From Argentina anserina (taxonomy: Eukaryota > Streptophyta > Magnoliopsida > Rosales > Rosaceae): DNA of 64,000 bases. Below, piece by piece: positions 21,305 through 32,751 of the stretch (position 1 is its first letter; each line of letters opens with the position of its first letter). The DNA is taken from assembly GCF_933775445.1 (NCBI RefSeq), contig NC_065876.1, positions 20,956,001 through 21,020,000 on the forward strand. Direction: 5' to 3'. The position numbers and the translations under genes are program-made. The notes beneath the pieces were generated by a model. The model saw only the letters and a list, made by a program, of their open reading frames with translations. It had not been told where the DNA came from and did not search any database.

Positions 21305-21480
21305 CTAGTTACTACTACTCGCAATAAGTATATCATGAAGCCAAGGAGGTTCTCAATCATAGCAGCACATAGCATGCTCCTTCCTCAAAGCCGTCCTAGC
21401 AATAGTATGAGCAACTTGATTAGGGGCTTTCGCACATGCTTCAAAGAAACCCACACGAACTCCGTCTTGAAATTGCAGAC
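21305..21480 (-). pseudogene. LINE RNase H tail fragment
   Basis: Minus strand reads FFEACAKAPNQVAHTIARTA, a stop after MCCYD, then EPPWLHDIL and a second stop at 21305. The N-x-V-A-H-x-x-A-R/K and PPxxxxDIL pattern is the C-terminus of the RNase H-like domain of plant LINEs. The retroposed unit inserted just after the stop. Confidence 0.5.
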
Positions 21481-22225
21481 TCCCCACCTAAATAATGAAT
21501 GGTAAGTTACATTGAAAAAAAACAAAATAAACTTGGACCAGACAAACTTGTGCTTGAAATTTTTGAGTGAAGATTTTCGTTGGTAAAGGCAACAAAATCA
21601 AATGTATTTGATAGCACACACTTCAACACCAATCATTCTTCTATAAACGAAGAGTAATTCTCCACTTTTGACATACTAAAAAGGGAAATGGTAAAAAATA
21701 AGCATATTTTATGACGGAAAAAATTATATATTAGTACTAAATGACAACTTAATTATAAAAAGATCAATAGACAAAATCTAATTATAAGATGATCATCTCA
21801 TTTAAATATAACTTTAAAAAAATGTCAACAAACTTTAAACAAAATTCAAAAACAGTCACTTTTGATTTTTTTCCTGATTGTTTTGCTATTTCTCCACTAT
21901 TTCTCCTCCTCATTTTTTTACTTCTTTTAATTTCGGCCATAATTTTACTGTCCGGCGACGGATTTGGGCAGGGTTGGTACTGTTGGATAGATTTTTTTTC
22001 CTCTTCCATTTGATACTATACCCATTCCAAACCAACCACCGTACAAGGGGCAGAAACCCTCACAAGGGGCTTCCGCCGTCCATGGTGGTGCTCCAAGCTT
22101 TTCTGGTAAAACTGAGCTCAAGGCTCCATGAATCTAGCCATTCTCTTTATTCTGAGCACATTTGTACCAATTTTCTTCAATTCTGACATGATTTTGTTAG
22201 ATTTAGATTTTGCACTTGACACTAT
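21481..22225. other. AT-rich DNA without a called gene
   Basis: Short ORFs on both strands overlap in 21.78-22.19 kb but none shows a domain or gene structure. Nothing else seen. Confidence 0.5.
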
Positions 22226-22770
22226 GGAATATAGTCATACTATAAGTCACACCATAGGTCATACCATGAGTCACACCAGCAGTTAGTCTAGCTGTTACAA
22301 TATCGACATTGTGACTAATGTTGTATCTGGTAGTGTGGCTGCTTTTTTGTGACTAAGTTGTGATAAGAAGAAAAGGTGAAAAAAAGGAAGAACAAATGAG
22401 TAGAATTAACGAACCTTTGTCTGATGTTATGTGATCTTAAATTTCTCAAATCAACTAATATAATCCAAATATCGACATTAACATTGTCACACTTGGTGTA
22501 ACACCAATAGCCACGGTAGTCACACTACTTTTGTGTCTAGAGAACTAGTTAGCTACATTAGTAGTTGCACCACAAGTCATACTACCAGCAACACTACCAG
22601 TTACACAAAATATTCGTTAGCTACACTATCAGTTACACAACCAATCACATAAATATTGTTCTGTGACAAATGCTGTCACGGGTAAACTGATAGTCATACT
22701 ACAAGTCACACTATCAGTGACAATAACTTCGTGTTGTAATGGGTAGTGTGAGGGGCAGTTTTTTGAAACT
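22226..22770. repeat. Degenerate GTCACAC / GTGTGAC repeat, locus 1
   Basis: Many imperfect copies of a 12-18 bp unit of the type AGTCACACCATAG or CACTACCAGTTACAC, turning to the reverse complement (GGTAGTGTGAGGGGC) at the right end. A closely similar stretch is at 28160-28440. Confidence 0.75.
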
Positions 22771-23298
22771 AATCTATTAAAAACCATAGCTAATACAAAA
22801 TAGCACAAACAAGCAAGAAGTTGCCAAAATCCAGCAAAACCGATAGGGATGAAGACGATGCGAAAGCCCAAATTAATCGGTGGAATTCAATTCGAGCGAA
22901 ATTGTAATCAAATTCCAAAGCTTCATCAATCTTCTTAGTCAACTCCTTATTTTTTCCTCGCGTCAGACCCGTCACCCCGTGCCTCCTCTGGCGTCATCCC
23001 AGTCCTTCTGTCTCCGCGCCTCAAACCTCTTTCTGTCCCCGCACCTCAGACCTTGTCTAGTTACCTAGCTCCTCCTCTAGCATCGTCCCCCTACGCTGGT
23101 AGGACTGGGCTTGGTGTTGTACGACTCTATGGCGACCACATAGTGTTGAGATATAAAAAATGCATAATATAAGAAGCATGCAATTGGTTAATTAGCCATA
23201 TATTTCAAGTTTTTGAAATGGAGCATCACATGCAGTCTCTTTGGCTTTGACCGAGTAAAATCCAATTTGAATCATGTTGGTTGCATATCGATTGGTTA
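22771..23298. other. Spacer without a called gene
   Basis: A short C-rich patch (22.96-23.10 kb) and AT-rich DNA. Minus-strand ORFs around 22.63-22.97 kb show no known domain. Nothing supported. Confidence 0.5.
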
Positions 23299-23306
23299 GT
23301 TTCAAG

Positions 23307-24297
23307 CAAGGACTAAAAAATTGACATTATCGTTGATATTTCGGCGGTAATTCCATATTTTTCGGATAAGGATATATCTTTGCCTTACCAAATTAATTTC
23401 ATTCGAAATTTTCTATATTTCCCGATATTTCTCGATATTTTCCGATATTTTCTGATATTTTCAATAAATTTAAATTTTGTGTACCTTTTAATATAATTTT
23501 CTATATAATTAAATTCAATTTCACTACTGATATTTCCTGATATCTCCCGATATTTCTTGATATTTCCAATAAATTAAAAAAAAAATTACATTTTAATATA
23601 TTTTTCTATATAATTAAATTCAATTTCACGACCTTCTTAGTTACACATTTCATGATCATTATCATATTTTCATGTCTTATTGGGTCATGGATTAGATAAA
23701 TAAAGTAAATTATTGTTAATTCTCAATGGTTAAGTATATACCGTATCATGTTAACTTATAATACAACTCAATATAACTATAAATTAATGTTTATATCAGA
23801 TTCTCTATGTGATATAAGACTATAAGGTTCTAATAATTTAAATTTTGTACGAAGTCCTAATAATTTAAAATTTTATATCTCATAGATCCTCTACGTTGTT
23901 ATAAATCACTCATGCAATTTCATGCTCAATGTATCATATTCATATTATATAAGGTGTGATGACCTAGCATTCATTTGGGTTTCTAGTCATAAAAACAATT
24001 AGATGTTTAAATTTTAAAGTGTCAATTTTTCAAAATTCTCGACGACTGTTTCACCTCAAAATTACTACAACTCCTTATAGACTAATAGTTATACAATATT
24101 TTCTTACGAAATATAGTAGATAATTGATCATAGAAGCATCTCTCAAAATTTCATTCAAAATTTCCATGTTTTTATTCAAATTTCCATCAATTTTCTCAAT
24201 TATTTTTCAAAATCGATATTTTCCCGAAATTTCTGTCCAAATTTCCAATTTTTAGACCCTCGATATTTCCGCAATCACCGAAAATTTTTATTCCTTG
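23307..24297. mobile_element. Non-autonomous hAT-type element with 8-bp TSD
   Basis: Bounded by an 8-bp duplication GTTTCAAG at 23299-23306 and 24298-24305. The ends are inverted repeats: left CAAGGACTAAAAAATT, right (reversed) CAAGGAATAAAAATTTT, with GATATTTC motifs inside each end. 991 bp, strongly AT-rich, with many GATATTTCC-like words near the ends and no transposase ORF. Eight-base duplication and short inverted ends fit the hAT superfamily. Confidence 0.85.
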
Positions 24298-24305
24298 GTT
24301 TCAAG

Positions 24306-24620
24306 CATCAATCAAGAAGTTCAAACGACAATATTTGTTTTCAGAGGAGTTAGTTGGTTGACAAATTCAAATGGCAAATGTATTCAAATTTAAACTTAAG
24401 ATTGGAAGTGTTTATCACATTCCTATTTGGCCAGATTGTTACAACCATTATAAAAGCTACGCCCTAATAAGAAGACGAACAGAGGGAAAGAGTACAAAAA
24501 TTCTGCAAAAATAGAGAGTGATAGCATTAAGCTTCCAGTTAAAGCTCAGGTAAAAATATATCCCAACTATGCCTCTTTTTTTAGAATGAAAGCACACTTC
24601 AGGAGTCTCACTCCACATAA
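24306..24620. other. AT-rich spacer
   Basis: No gene or clear repeat; leads into the palindrome cluster. Confidence 0.5.
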
Positions 24621-24624
24621 AAGA

Positions 24625-24845
24625 AGAGCCGTTCATGAACGACTCATATTCTTTTGTGTAACTCATTCTACGTGTCGACAAAATTGGTCGTTCATGAACA
24701 ACCATAGTCACCACGTATCCACCATAATCAAAGCTGCGTTTTATCGGTTTTGACAATAGTGGTCGTTCATGAATGGTCAAAGTTATGTAATGCGTCGTAT
24801 TGCTGCATTTAGCAGCGCCATAACACGTTAGTCGTTCATGAAATG
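24625..24845. repeat. Cluster of GTTCATGAAC palindromes
   Basis: Four occurrences of TCGTTCATGAA or CGTTCATGAACG near 24631, 24687, 24751 and 24830. The core GTTCATGAAC is a perfect palindrome; two copies share the longer frame GACAA-A-TGGTCGTTCATGAA about 65-70 bp apart. Confidence 0.7.
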
Positions 24846-25558
24846 CCGAGTTCCAGTGCTACTAAATTGCACAAAACACCTGCAAAAATCACCATTGTTA
24901 TGATGTCCTTGTGTCATTCTCCTATCCTCTGTCATTTCCTAATCCTTCATATTACACCATTTTCAAAACAGGCACATTAAAAAGCCTAAACAGTTTATCC
25001 ACAACACCAATTACGTCAAGCAATATGGTCGGTGTCTCACCTTCAATTCTTGTCTTCGAACACAGTCTCTGATAAAAGCCACTTCAATTCAAAGACATGT
25101 TAATATATTGAAATCATTCCATAGTGACTCAATTGATAATAATTAAAGGAAGGCAAATCAAAATTGAAAACCATGGTGAAGCGGTGTTTCAACGGTGCTG
25201 ATACTCATGGTCAGTGATGGTGGGTTTGGTTAATGGAGATTATAAATCAAAGTGATGATGGAAGGATGAAAGTTCTAGATAATTGAGCTGAGAATTGTAA
25301 GCCTCTGAATTCTTGAAAGGGGATAACAGTTCATATTGACAGGGCTCTATATACCTATCTATGATATCATGTTGGTGAGGTAGGAAGAGACAAGAAAGCC
25401 GTGCACATGAAATAAGTTCCAATTAATCACAGTGAAGTGAAGACAAAAGAATCATGTTCATCAAACAAATTTAAGGCATGCTCAATTGAATAAAATGACC
25501 AAGCGGTGGATTCTTTCGAGCAAGTCCAAGAGGTGGAAAAATATGTGTCTTTAGACAA
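24846..25558. other. Spacer without a called gene
   Basis: No ORF with a domain, no RNA gene, no repeat recognised. Confidence 0.5.
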
Positions 25559-25567
25559 TATCAAATA

Positions 25568-26348
25568 GGGAGATTCTATTCATACCTCCAAAAATGGTAT
25601 TCAGACCTTCTTACTTAATAGACCTTCATTTTGCTTTTATAGATACATAAATACTATTTAGACCTCCAAGGTTTTTCTAAAATGGCCATTATATAATTTG
25701 ATATATCAATCATACTACTATCTATTAATTTATTTCATACTCTATTTCAAATTCATTTTATATACAACTCGAAAAATAATAATAATCACACAAATTATCT
25801 TCTCGAATTAATTTGATCACTCTTCCACTCGTTTTCTAAATTCATAATAAATTGGTAAACTATATTTTTCATTCACTGATAGTAACATCAACGTATATGA
25901 AATATTTTAACCTCTAATTAACAAGTTTTATTCATCAATGTATATGAAATATTCTAAAATCTAATGAACGAGTTTTATTTTTTTGGCTCAAATTGAAATT
26001 TATGAGAAATTTTATAGTTATATAGATTATACATTAAATCGTCCACATTTAATTTGATGTTTATTAACTACATTAAATTTTTGACTAATGACGTTTATCA
26101 AAAAAGAAGGTAATCAATTAAATCATTTAATGCAATTTGATATCCCATTTTGAATTGTCTTGCAATAAATATAAAAGATAATTATTTATATTTATATTTT
26201 ATAATAGATAAGTAAAGAATTATTTCTCTTTTTGTATTTTTACTGTTATATGTTTTCGGTAATTTCATATGCATTGATTAAGTCAAAACTATCTTGGAAA
26301 ATGATGGAGGTCCAAGTGCCATTTTAGGAAGTATGAATAGAAACTCCT
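25568..26348. mobile_element. Mutator-like MITE with 9-bp TSD
   Basis: TATCAAATA occurs at 25559-25567 and 26349-26357. Ends are inverted repeats of about 42 bp: left GGGAGATTCTATTCATACCT, right (reversed) AGGAGTTTCTATTCATACTT, followed by CC-AAAATGG and GACCTYC in both. 781 bp, very AT-rich, no transposase. Nine-base duplication points to Mutator. Confidence 0.85.
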
Positions 26349-26357
26349 TATCAAATA

Positions 26358-26938
26358 TCTTAAATCGGTGGTGGCATCCAAAACAAGCAAGAAGTAGCAT
26401 ACCTATTGAGAAGACACATGAAAGGCAGAAAAGTTAGTCAAGCAATGGCCATGAAACAACAAGTCACAGAGGCAAATTCCTATTGCGATGCTCACCAAAA
26501 GCCCCACAGCCACCAGAGCCTAGTTTTCAACAAATTGGGTAGATATCAAGCGCCCTTGTTTATATGGACGAGGAGCTTGAGGACTCTATTTTGCAATCAA
26601 AGTCATGCATTGAGTTTTCATATGCAAAAAACCAATTCTATCCGAGATTTGACTTATCAGGATGGAGATCACGGCTCTTTCTCTTTCACCCTCAGAAGCT
26701 TTCGGAAGTCAGCAAGACAAAATAAAAGATTGAGTGCGGCCATCTTAAATGACCTATATGTGTTGGGCTTAATCATATCTCTCTTATCTCAGGCATGTTT
26801 CAATGTTTGGTCCAGTTGTCTGTGGTTCAACATGAAGTCTGATTTACTACAAAGCTCGACACTTGGGTGCTAAAATCCACATGATGCTCTACCATATTGG
26901 GCGTCCACAAAAAAAATGATTATTGGATGGGTTCATGT
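26358..26938. other. Spacer without a called gene
   Basis: A 155-codon plus-strand ORF (26406-26873) opens only from TTG and shows no known domain. Not called. Confidence 0.5.
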
Positions 26939-27283
26939 GAGGGAATATTTCTCATGCTCGAGGGAATTTTCATATCCTTGGCAGTGAGGGAATGCTTCTG
27001 GTGCCCGAGGGGTTTTCATATTTTTGATAGTGAGGGAATATTTCTCATCCTCGAGGGGATTTTCATATCCTTGGCAGTGAGGGAATGTTTCTGGTGCTCG
27101 AAGGGTTTTCATATTTTTGACAATGAGGGAATATTTCTCGTGCTCGAGGGGATTTTCATATCCTTGGCAGTGAGAGAATGTTTCTGGTGCTCGAGGGGTT
27201 TTCATATTTTTGACAGTGAGAGAATGTTTGTGGTGTTCGAATGGATTTTCATATTCTCGACAGTGAGGGAATGTTTCTAATGT
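26939..27283. repeat. 93-bp dimeric minisatellite
   Basis: About 3.7 copies of a 93-bp unit made of two related halves of 47 and 46 bp, each starting GAGGGAAT and containing TTTTCATAT. Because 93 is a multiple of three, an ORF runs through on both strands (plus-strand unit starts EGIFL-LEGIFISLAV, then RECFWC--GFHIFD). Confidence 0.9.
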
Positions 27284-28159
27284 TTATGGAAGTTGGTATA
27301 AAACCAAAAATTTTATTTTAAATTACGATTGGTTTGATCCATTTATAAGGTGCGTAGGTAATCTAGTGCCCTATTAGATGCAATCACATGTCCAAACAGA
27401 ATCCCTAATACCACCAGAAAAATTAGCTAAATTTGATTTCCTAGTCCGTCAAATTCATCCGAAACAGAATGGCCTAAACACTACTCTCATTCTAAAAAGC
27501 TTAAGCCTTCCAATATGTCATTGACGTGTTGGAATCTAGAACTACGAGTGGCTTAATTCCTCTCCCAGGGTACGTAGACAACTCACTCATAAGTTTAGGT
27601 GCAGCTGCAAAAACCAACAAACACACACTCTCCATTTGTTATTTTCTTCATTATCGAAATCAAAGAGTTTATTTCTTTAATTAAGGAGTTGTAATTAAAA
27701 GACATAGTTGTCTTGAATGGGTTGAACACAACATAATAAAAGTTCTATTTCCAAATAATGAAATAGGGCGAAATTGTGTTGAGTACATTTCTTTTACACA
27801 TTTTTGCTCACCAAATAGTTTTTCACGATGTGGTGGAGAGCTGCAGTGCTTTTTTTTTTTAGGAAAGAGCTGCAACACAGATCTGGTTAGAGAGAGAGAG
27901 AGATCGATGATAAAACAGACAAAAAATAGACTAGTGGAAATTCTTAAATTTTATGAAATTGACAATGCTTTAAGAGTTTTTTAATAAATGACCTTTTATA
28001 ATTATCCATCTGTTAGTGACTTTTTTATATAATTAAATCTTTAGATAGTGAGTTTTTATTAGAGCCATTCTATGACTAATACAAGCATATCAATAAGCTT
28101 GACTAATCTAATCTAAATTTTGAGTTGAGACCGAGGTCCAAAAGCCCTGGCCCATACCA
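27284..28159. other. AT-rich spacer
   Basis: A short GA repeat near 27890 and AT-rich DNA. Nothing else seen. Confidence 0.5.
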
Positions 28160-28440
28160 CACCACTAGCCACACAAAAAATTCATCAGCTACACTATCAG
28201 TCACACCACCAGTCACACAAACATTGTTCTATGACAAGTAGTGTGACATGTAATGTGACTGGTAAATTGATAGTCACACGAATATTATTTTGTGACAGGT
28301 AATGTGACAGGTAGTGTGATAAGTAATGTGACGGGTAAACTGATAGTCACACTACCAGCCATAGTACTAATCACACTAACATTATTTTGTGATGGGTAAT
28401 GTAACGGGTAGTGTAAGGGGCAGTGTGACAAGTAATAACA
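28160..28440. repeat. Degenerate GTCACAC / GTGTGAC repeat, locus 2
   Basis: Same word family and order as 22226-22770 (for example AGCTACACTATCAGT, ACATTGTTCT-TGACA and GGTAA-CTGATAGTCA occur in both), here with more GTGTGACAGGTAATGTGAC copies. Ends 35 bp before the CACTA element. Confidence 0.75.
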
Positions 28441-28699
28441 CCTAATTTCCATATTCTTCGAAAATACACTCTAACACTACTACAAAGTGGCCCATTAGCA
28501 CCTCCTTACACAGTACATCGGTGTGGAAGTTTACCTTATCGTTTGTGTATCACACTGATAAACACCATCAGTGGGCTTTTTCTTCCCTCTCATATCTATT
28601 CCACACAAAATTGATCCCAAAAATACTTTTTTAATCTGTATATTGGTAATTGGTGTGAAAAAAAATTGCGGAACCCGTCCAATAGAACCACTGCGACTG

Positions 28700-29171
28700 T
28701 TAAAGAAAAGAGAAGGAAAGAAAAATTGAGAAGAGTCTCATTCCCAATTTCCTCTCAAAACCCTCGGATCCAAATCCACATTCTCCCCTCTTTCATCTTC
28801 TTCCTCACTCTCTTCTTCGCCGCTTTGTCTCTCTCCTCCATTGAGATCCGAATCTAGCTCTTCCATCCGCAGCAACTAGCGCCCCATCATCCCATTCGAC
28901 GACAAAGGCCGCCTCGAGCTCAACGTTTCCAAAATCTCCCTCTCTCAGCAACCAACCGGCTCGGATCCAGACCTCTACCGGGTCAGGTTCTTCCTCTGCA
29001 CCTGCGACTCATGGATCCACGTCAGGCACTCTCAAGTCCAATCTTGTCAAACTCGTCTACACCTTCGACTAGCTCAAAACCTCCGACCACTTCTCCATCG
29101 TCTTTCACGAGTCCGACACCGATTAATACACCCTCATCCGCGTTCTGATTTTTAGCAATGTAGGAGTGCTT
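28700..29171 (+). pseudogene. Captured fragment of a GOST / lung-7TM receptor (CAND-type) gene
   Basis: The segment starts with a 5'-leader-like stretch, then a signal-peptide-like run (SFIFFLTLFFAALSLSS), then in one frame PIIPFDDKGRLELNVSKISL, SDPDLYRV and FFLCTCDSWIHV. After a frame change it reads LVKLVYTFD and HFSIVFHESDTD, then YTLIRV. This order matches the N-terminal lumenal domain of the plant lung seven-transmembrane receptor family (CAND/GOST proteins). Stops interrupt it (after IRSN, within YTFD-LKTSD and after SDTD). A possible donor follows at 29172. No transmembrane part is present. Confidence 0.75.
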
Positions 29172-29838
29172 GTAAGCCAACCTTTCTCTCCCCTTGATTA
29201 CACCTCTCACTTTCTCATCTTTCGATAGTCTACACTACACTTATTAAAGGTTCATACATCTGTTGCTTTTGCCTTGGTGCGAATTAAACCACTTGGTGAT
29301 GTAATTGAAAACCAACAAAGTCTTGAAAATTATGATTGTGGTCTAACCTGACAGTCAGCAATTGGTGTGATAATTACTTGAGATTTCTGTACTTACGATT
29401 GTGAGAGTAAAAACGTGATTTTGTAGTTGCTTGTTTTTTTTCCTTTTATTGATCACTGAAACTGCTTTTGCCTTGCAGGTTTAGCTTCTCAACTATGTTC
29501 TTCTCACATAGTATGTACTTCCTATTACTCATAATCATCTTTATTTATTTTTTAACATAAGTTGTAAATGGTTTACTTTTCTAATTGAACAAAGTTGTTA
29601 CTGGTATGTGGTTCTCAATGTGATTACCGGAAGTCAGACTACTTTGTTTACATACGCTTATTATTTTGCTGTAAAAGAAACATATAATTGAAAGGCGATT
29701 TCCATTGCTAGAAAGTAGATGATATGAAGGTAATCTGGTGGATTTTGAGACCCCCTCCTCTGTGTAGCATGTTTAAGTGTCTCATATTGCCTTTGTTGAT
29801 ATTCTTTTCTAATATATTCTTATGTGCTGCTTATCCAG

Positions 29839-30535
29839 GTACTACCATATGATCAGCTAATGCACGAGTTAGATGTTGCAAATGTACGTGAACTCGAGGA
29901 TTTTCTCATTAATGAGTGCATGTATGCGGTAATTGTTCTTTCGTACTTCTACCCCAATTTCTTAGCCTACTATACTGAATCATATTGTAGTGGGGTCTGA
30001 GACAAGCAATATATCAAACAAAACTAATAAGCTTCAGTTATGAACTTATGATAGGAGTAATGAGTTTGGTGTTCTATTTGTAATGTAAAAACCAGTATAT
30101 CACACATGAGTGATGTTGGAACCAATTGCACTAATATCTTATAAAAATAAAACTTGAACATTTTGATATCCTGATTGGAACCAAGTAAATTACTCTCTCA
30201 CTTAGTAATGTAGATAACCTTTTAAAGATAACATGTTATGTGGATGGTATGAAAATGTATTGAAACATGAAGGAGAAACGCACTGACTATTACATTGGTT
30301 GGTTTCTTTCAGGGCATAGTAAGAGGAAAGTTGGACAAGTTAAGAAGATGCTTTGAGGTTCGTGATTTGTGTTACTTTCATATTTATTTCTCCTTGTTCT
30401 CCTCCATCGCTCCTTTTTGTTTTGTTACAATATGAGGTATCTAATATGTAATTTTTAAACCACAGGTCCAGTTTGCTGCAGGTAGAGATCCGAGACCTGA
30501 AAACTTGGGAGTATGATCCAAGCACTATTGAACTG
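29839..30535 (+). pseudogene. CSN7: Captured exons of COP9 signalosome subunit 7
   Basis: Three exons with intact splice sites. 29839-29928 encodes VLPYDQLMHELDV to FLINECMYA; 30313-30357 encodes GIVRGKLDKLRRCFE; 30466-30535 encodes VQFAAGRDPRPENL, then, after a one-base shift, SMIQALLNW. These are consecutive pieces of the PCI/winged-helix region of CSN7. Acceptors (TTATCCAG, TTTCTTTCAG, AACCACAG) and donors (GTAATT, GTTCGT, GTAACT) are present, so introns came along and capture was at DNA level. The N-terminal and C-terminal parts of CSN7 are absent. A further exon-like stretch at 31079-31111 is unassigned. Confidence 0.85.
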
Positions 30536-31472
30536 GTAACTCTCTGGTTTTAGTCATGAAGTGTAGCTACTATTTTTTAGTAGTGTTGGCTGTCAATATA
30601 TATCTTTTTTAGAGAAATTGCTTACCTCAGTGGAACAATTGCTTATTTAAGTTGTATGTATAGTGAAAATATTCTTAAAAACAGTTGTATGTTGACAAAT
30701 CCTGCAGCCTTAGTTTTTTTTCTTTCTGTTGCATCTATCATTTGTAAAATTTCTTCTTGACATGTAAATATATGCGACTTAGTTGATCTATGGTCTTACA
30801 TAGGTTGGTTACGTCAGACAACCTTCTTATTGCCTTTGGCACATATAGTTAAATCATGATGATAGATTCTGACATATATTGATGCTATTATATGTAAAAC
30901 TAGAGAATTTCCTTTACTTAGCATATCTGTCTGAAAGTTGTGCGTAAATGAAATTGTCATAACTGTACCACGTTCATGATTGCGTGTTGAATATATAACA
31001 AGTATCATTTGCAACATAATTTAATTATCTAAGATTTCTAGGTAGCTAGAACTAATTAATTCTTTGATTTTTCTTCAGGTATTGGACACAGGTTGCATTT
31101 GCTTAGAAAAGGTAGTGTTTTAAAGACAACTGGTTACCTGGGAAGAATTTTATCATTTCCTGTGTTTAGATTTTGAGGGTTATGTATATTTTTTGATATT
31201 ACTGTTACTGGTTGTATTGTATAAGTGTATAACACTGTAAGAATTTAGAGAGGTGCCTATTGGCACCCTTTTTTTTTAAATAAATCATTGTTACTTTACC
31301 ACTGATATATTATTAGTGTGTAATACCCCATTAGCACCTCTTACAGAGGGCACTGATATTTTATTAGTGGCTACAGAGGTGCTAATGAGATTACACACTG
31401 ATATCAGTGTGTATTGCCCCCAATAGACACTGATGCTAAGAGTCCCTAATGGGGAACTTTGTAGTAGTGTAA

Positions 31473-32751
31473 TCCAACTCCACTGTTTTTCTCCTACTTC
31501 TTCATCGCTCTCATCGAGCTCTAGATTCTTTTAGCTCTGACTATGTTGTAACTGATATTGTGAGAGTCATACAAATATTACATTCACCTTACAAACACAC
31601 TGTAATGCACATCAAAAACCACAGTTGTTATCCATTTTACAAGTCGAGAAGCAAGAAAAATGGTGAAACTATCGAAGCAACTAGACACCATCCCATAACT
31701 TGAAGGACTTGATTAAATGATTAATTGAATGCTCATACCAAAAAGGACTCATTGAGTGTGAAAAGCGGGCAATTGAATCCTCCATAAAAATTCCTTAAAA
31801 ATCATAACCATAATCCAACACTTGGCAGCCCATTAATCAAGTCATGATCCTCACATGCTGACCTTTATCTCGAATTAACCTTATTCACATGCTCCTCCAT
31901 CACCATCGTCGCCGCTTCTTTCCTCCTCACTTCTCAAATTATGACAATGGGTTTCTATACAAAAATCCTCAAATCGTGTACACCAACCAAAGAAAGGATG
32001 ATGCTCCCTCCACCTCCAACCTTCTCTCCATTGACCTCCTCAGGGCCTCGGCGGCGTTGTGCCTCATCAACAATCCCAACAGATCTGAGCAATTACGAGA
32101 TCTAAACTCGGGCATGCTTTCATGAGATTAGAGAGAGAAGGACACTGGAAAGAGATGACGAGAGAGTAGAGAGAGATCGTGAGACTCGATAGTTTGGAGA
32201 GAGATAGCTCGGCGAGAGTTGAGGGAGAGAGCATATTAGATCAAATGGCACGTATCGTAAATATTCTCAATTTTATGGGCAACAGTATAAATCTTGATTT
32301 TTTATAGAGTGATTCTAGTTACATCTCCATAATTACTATCTAAACCTCTATCATCATTTTTTAGTGAATTTTCTAAATTTACCCTTTTAATTGCTATCTA
32401 CACGTCCTTTTATTTTTTTTCTTTTTTCTTTATCCATTCTCATATTCTTATGTTTCAATCTAAAAAGACATTGATTTAATCTTTATGTTAATCTTTTTAT
32501 GCTTCAACCTGAGATTTAATCACTTCAATTAAAAATAATGATCTCATATAGGTCAATTAATACATATTAGTTTTAGAAAATCGATTAACAATACGTGATT
32601 ACGTGAAAGACTAAAGGGAGTGAAACAAAGTGAAATAACAATGAAATATGTGGGCAATGGGTGAGTGAAACAAAGTGAAATGATCATTGTTTTAAAATAT
32701 TCTAATACTCCCGCACAACCACACTTGTATCATTAGACTACTAATGGATAT
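31473..32751. other. Spacer without a called gene
   Basis: A 78-codon ATG ORF (31889-32125) has no recognised domain. A GA-rich patch is at 32.12-32.23 kb. 32.31-32.36 kb loosely resembles the end of the MITE at 25568. Nothing firmer. Confidence 0.5.

Larger units (their letters stand above)
28475..31469. mobile_element. CACTA element carrying host gene fragments, TSD TAA
   Basis: Left end CACTACTACAAAGTGGCCCA; right end, reversed, CACTACTACAAAGTTCCCCA. ATTAG follows in both. The 3-bp duplication TAA is at 28472-28474 and 31470-31472. CACTA ends with a 3-bp duplication define the En/Spm superfamily. Subterminal DNA at both ends repeats words such as ATTAGCACCTC and CACTGATA. No transposase is present; instead it holds exon pieces of a GOST-type receptor gene and of the CSN7 gene, both on the plus strand. 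Length 2,995 bp. Confidence 0.92.

Noticed and set aside
26406..26873. 155-codon plus-strand ORF
   Set aside because: Opens only from TTG; no domain or splice context recognised.
26939..27280. Repeat array considered as a CRISPR array
   Set aside because: Units are contiguous without unique spacers, and the genome is plant nuclear; it is a minisatellite.
31889..32125. 78-codon ATG ORF (MLLHHHRRRFFPPHF)
   Set aside because: No recognisable family and no supporting structure; could be a gene scrap.
32310..32400. Another copy of the 25568 MITE end
   Set aside because: Only loose similarity (GATTCTAGTTACATCTCC) and no right end found.
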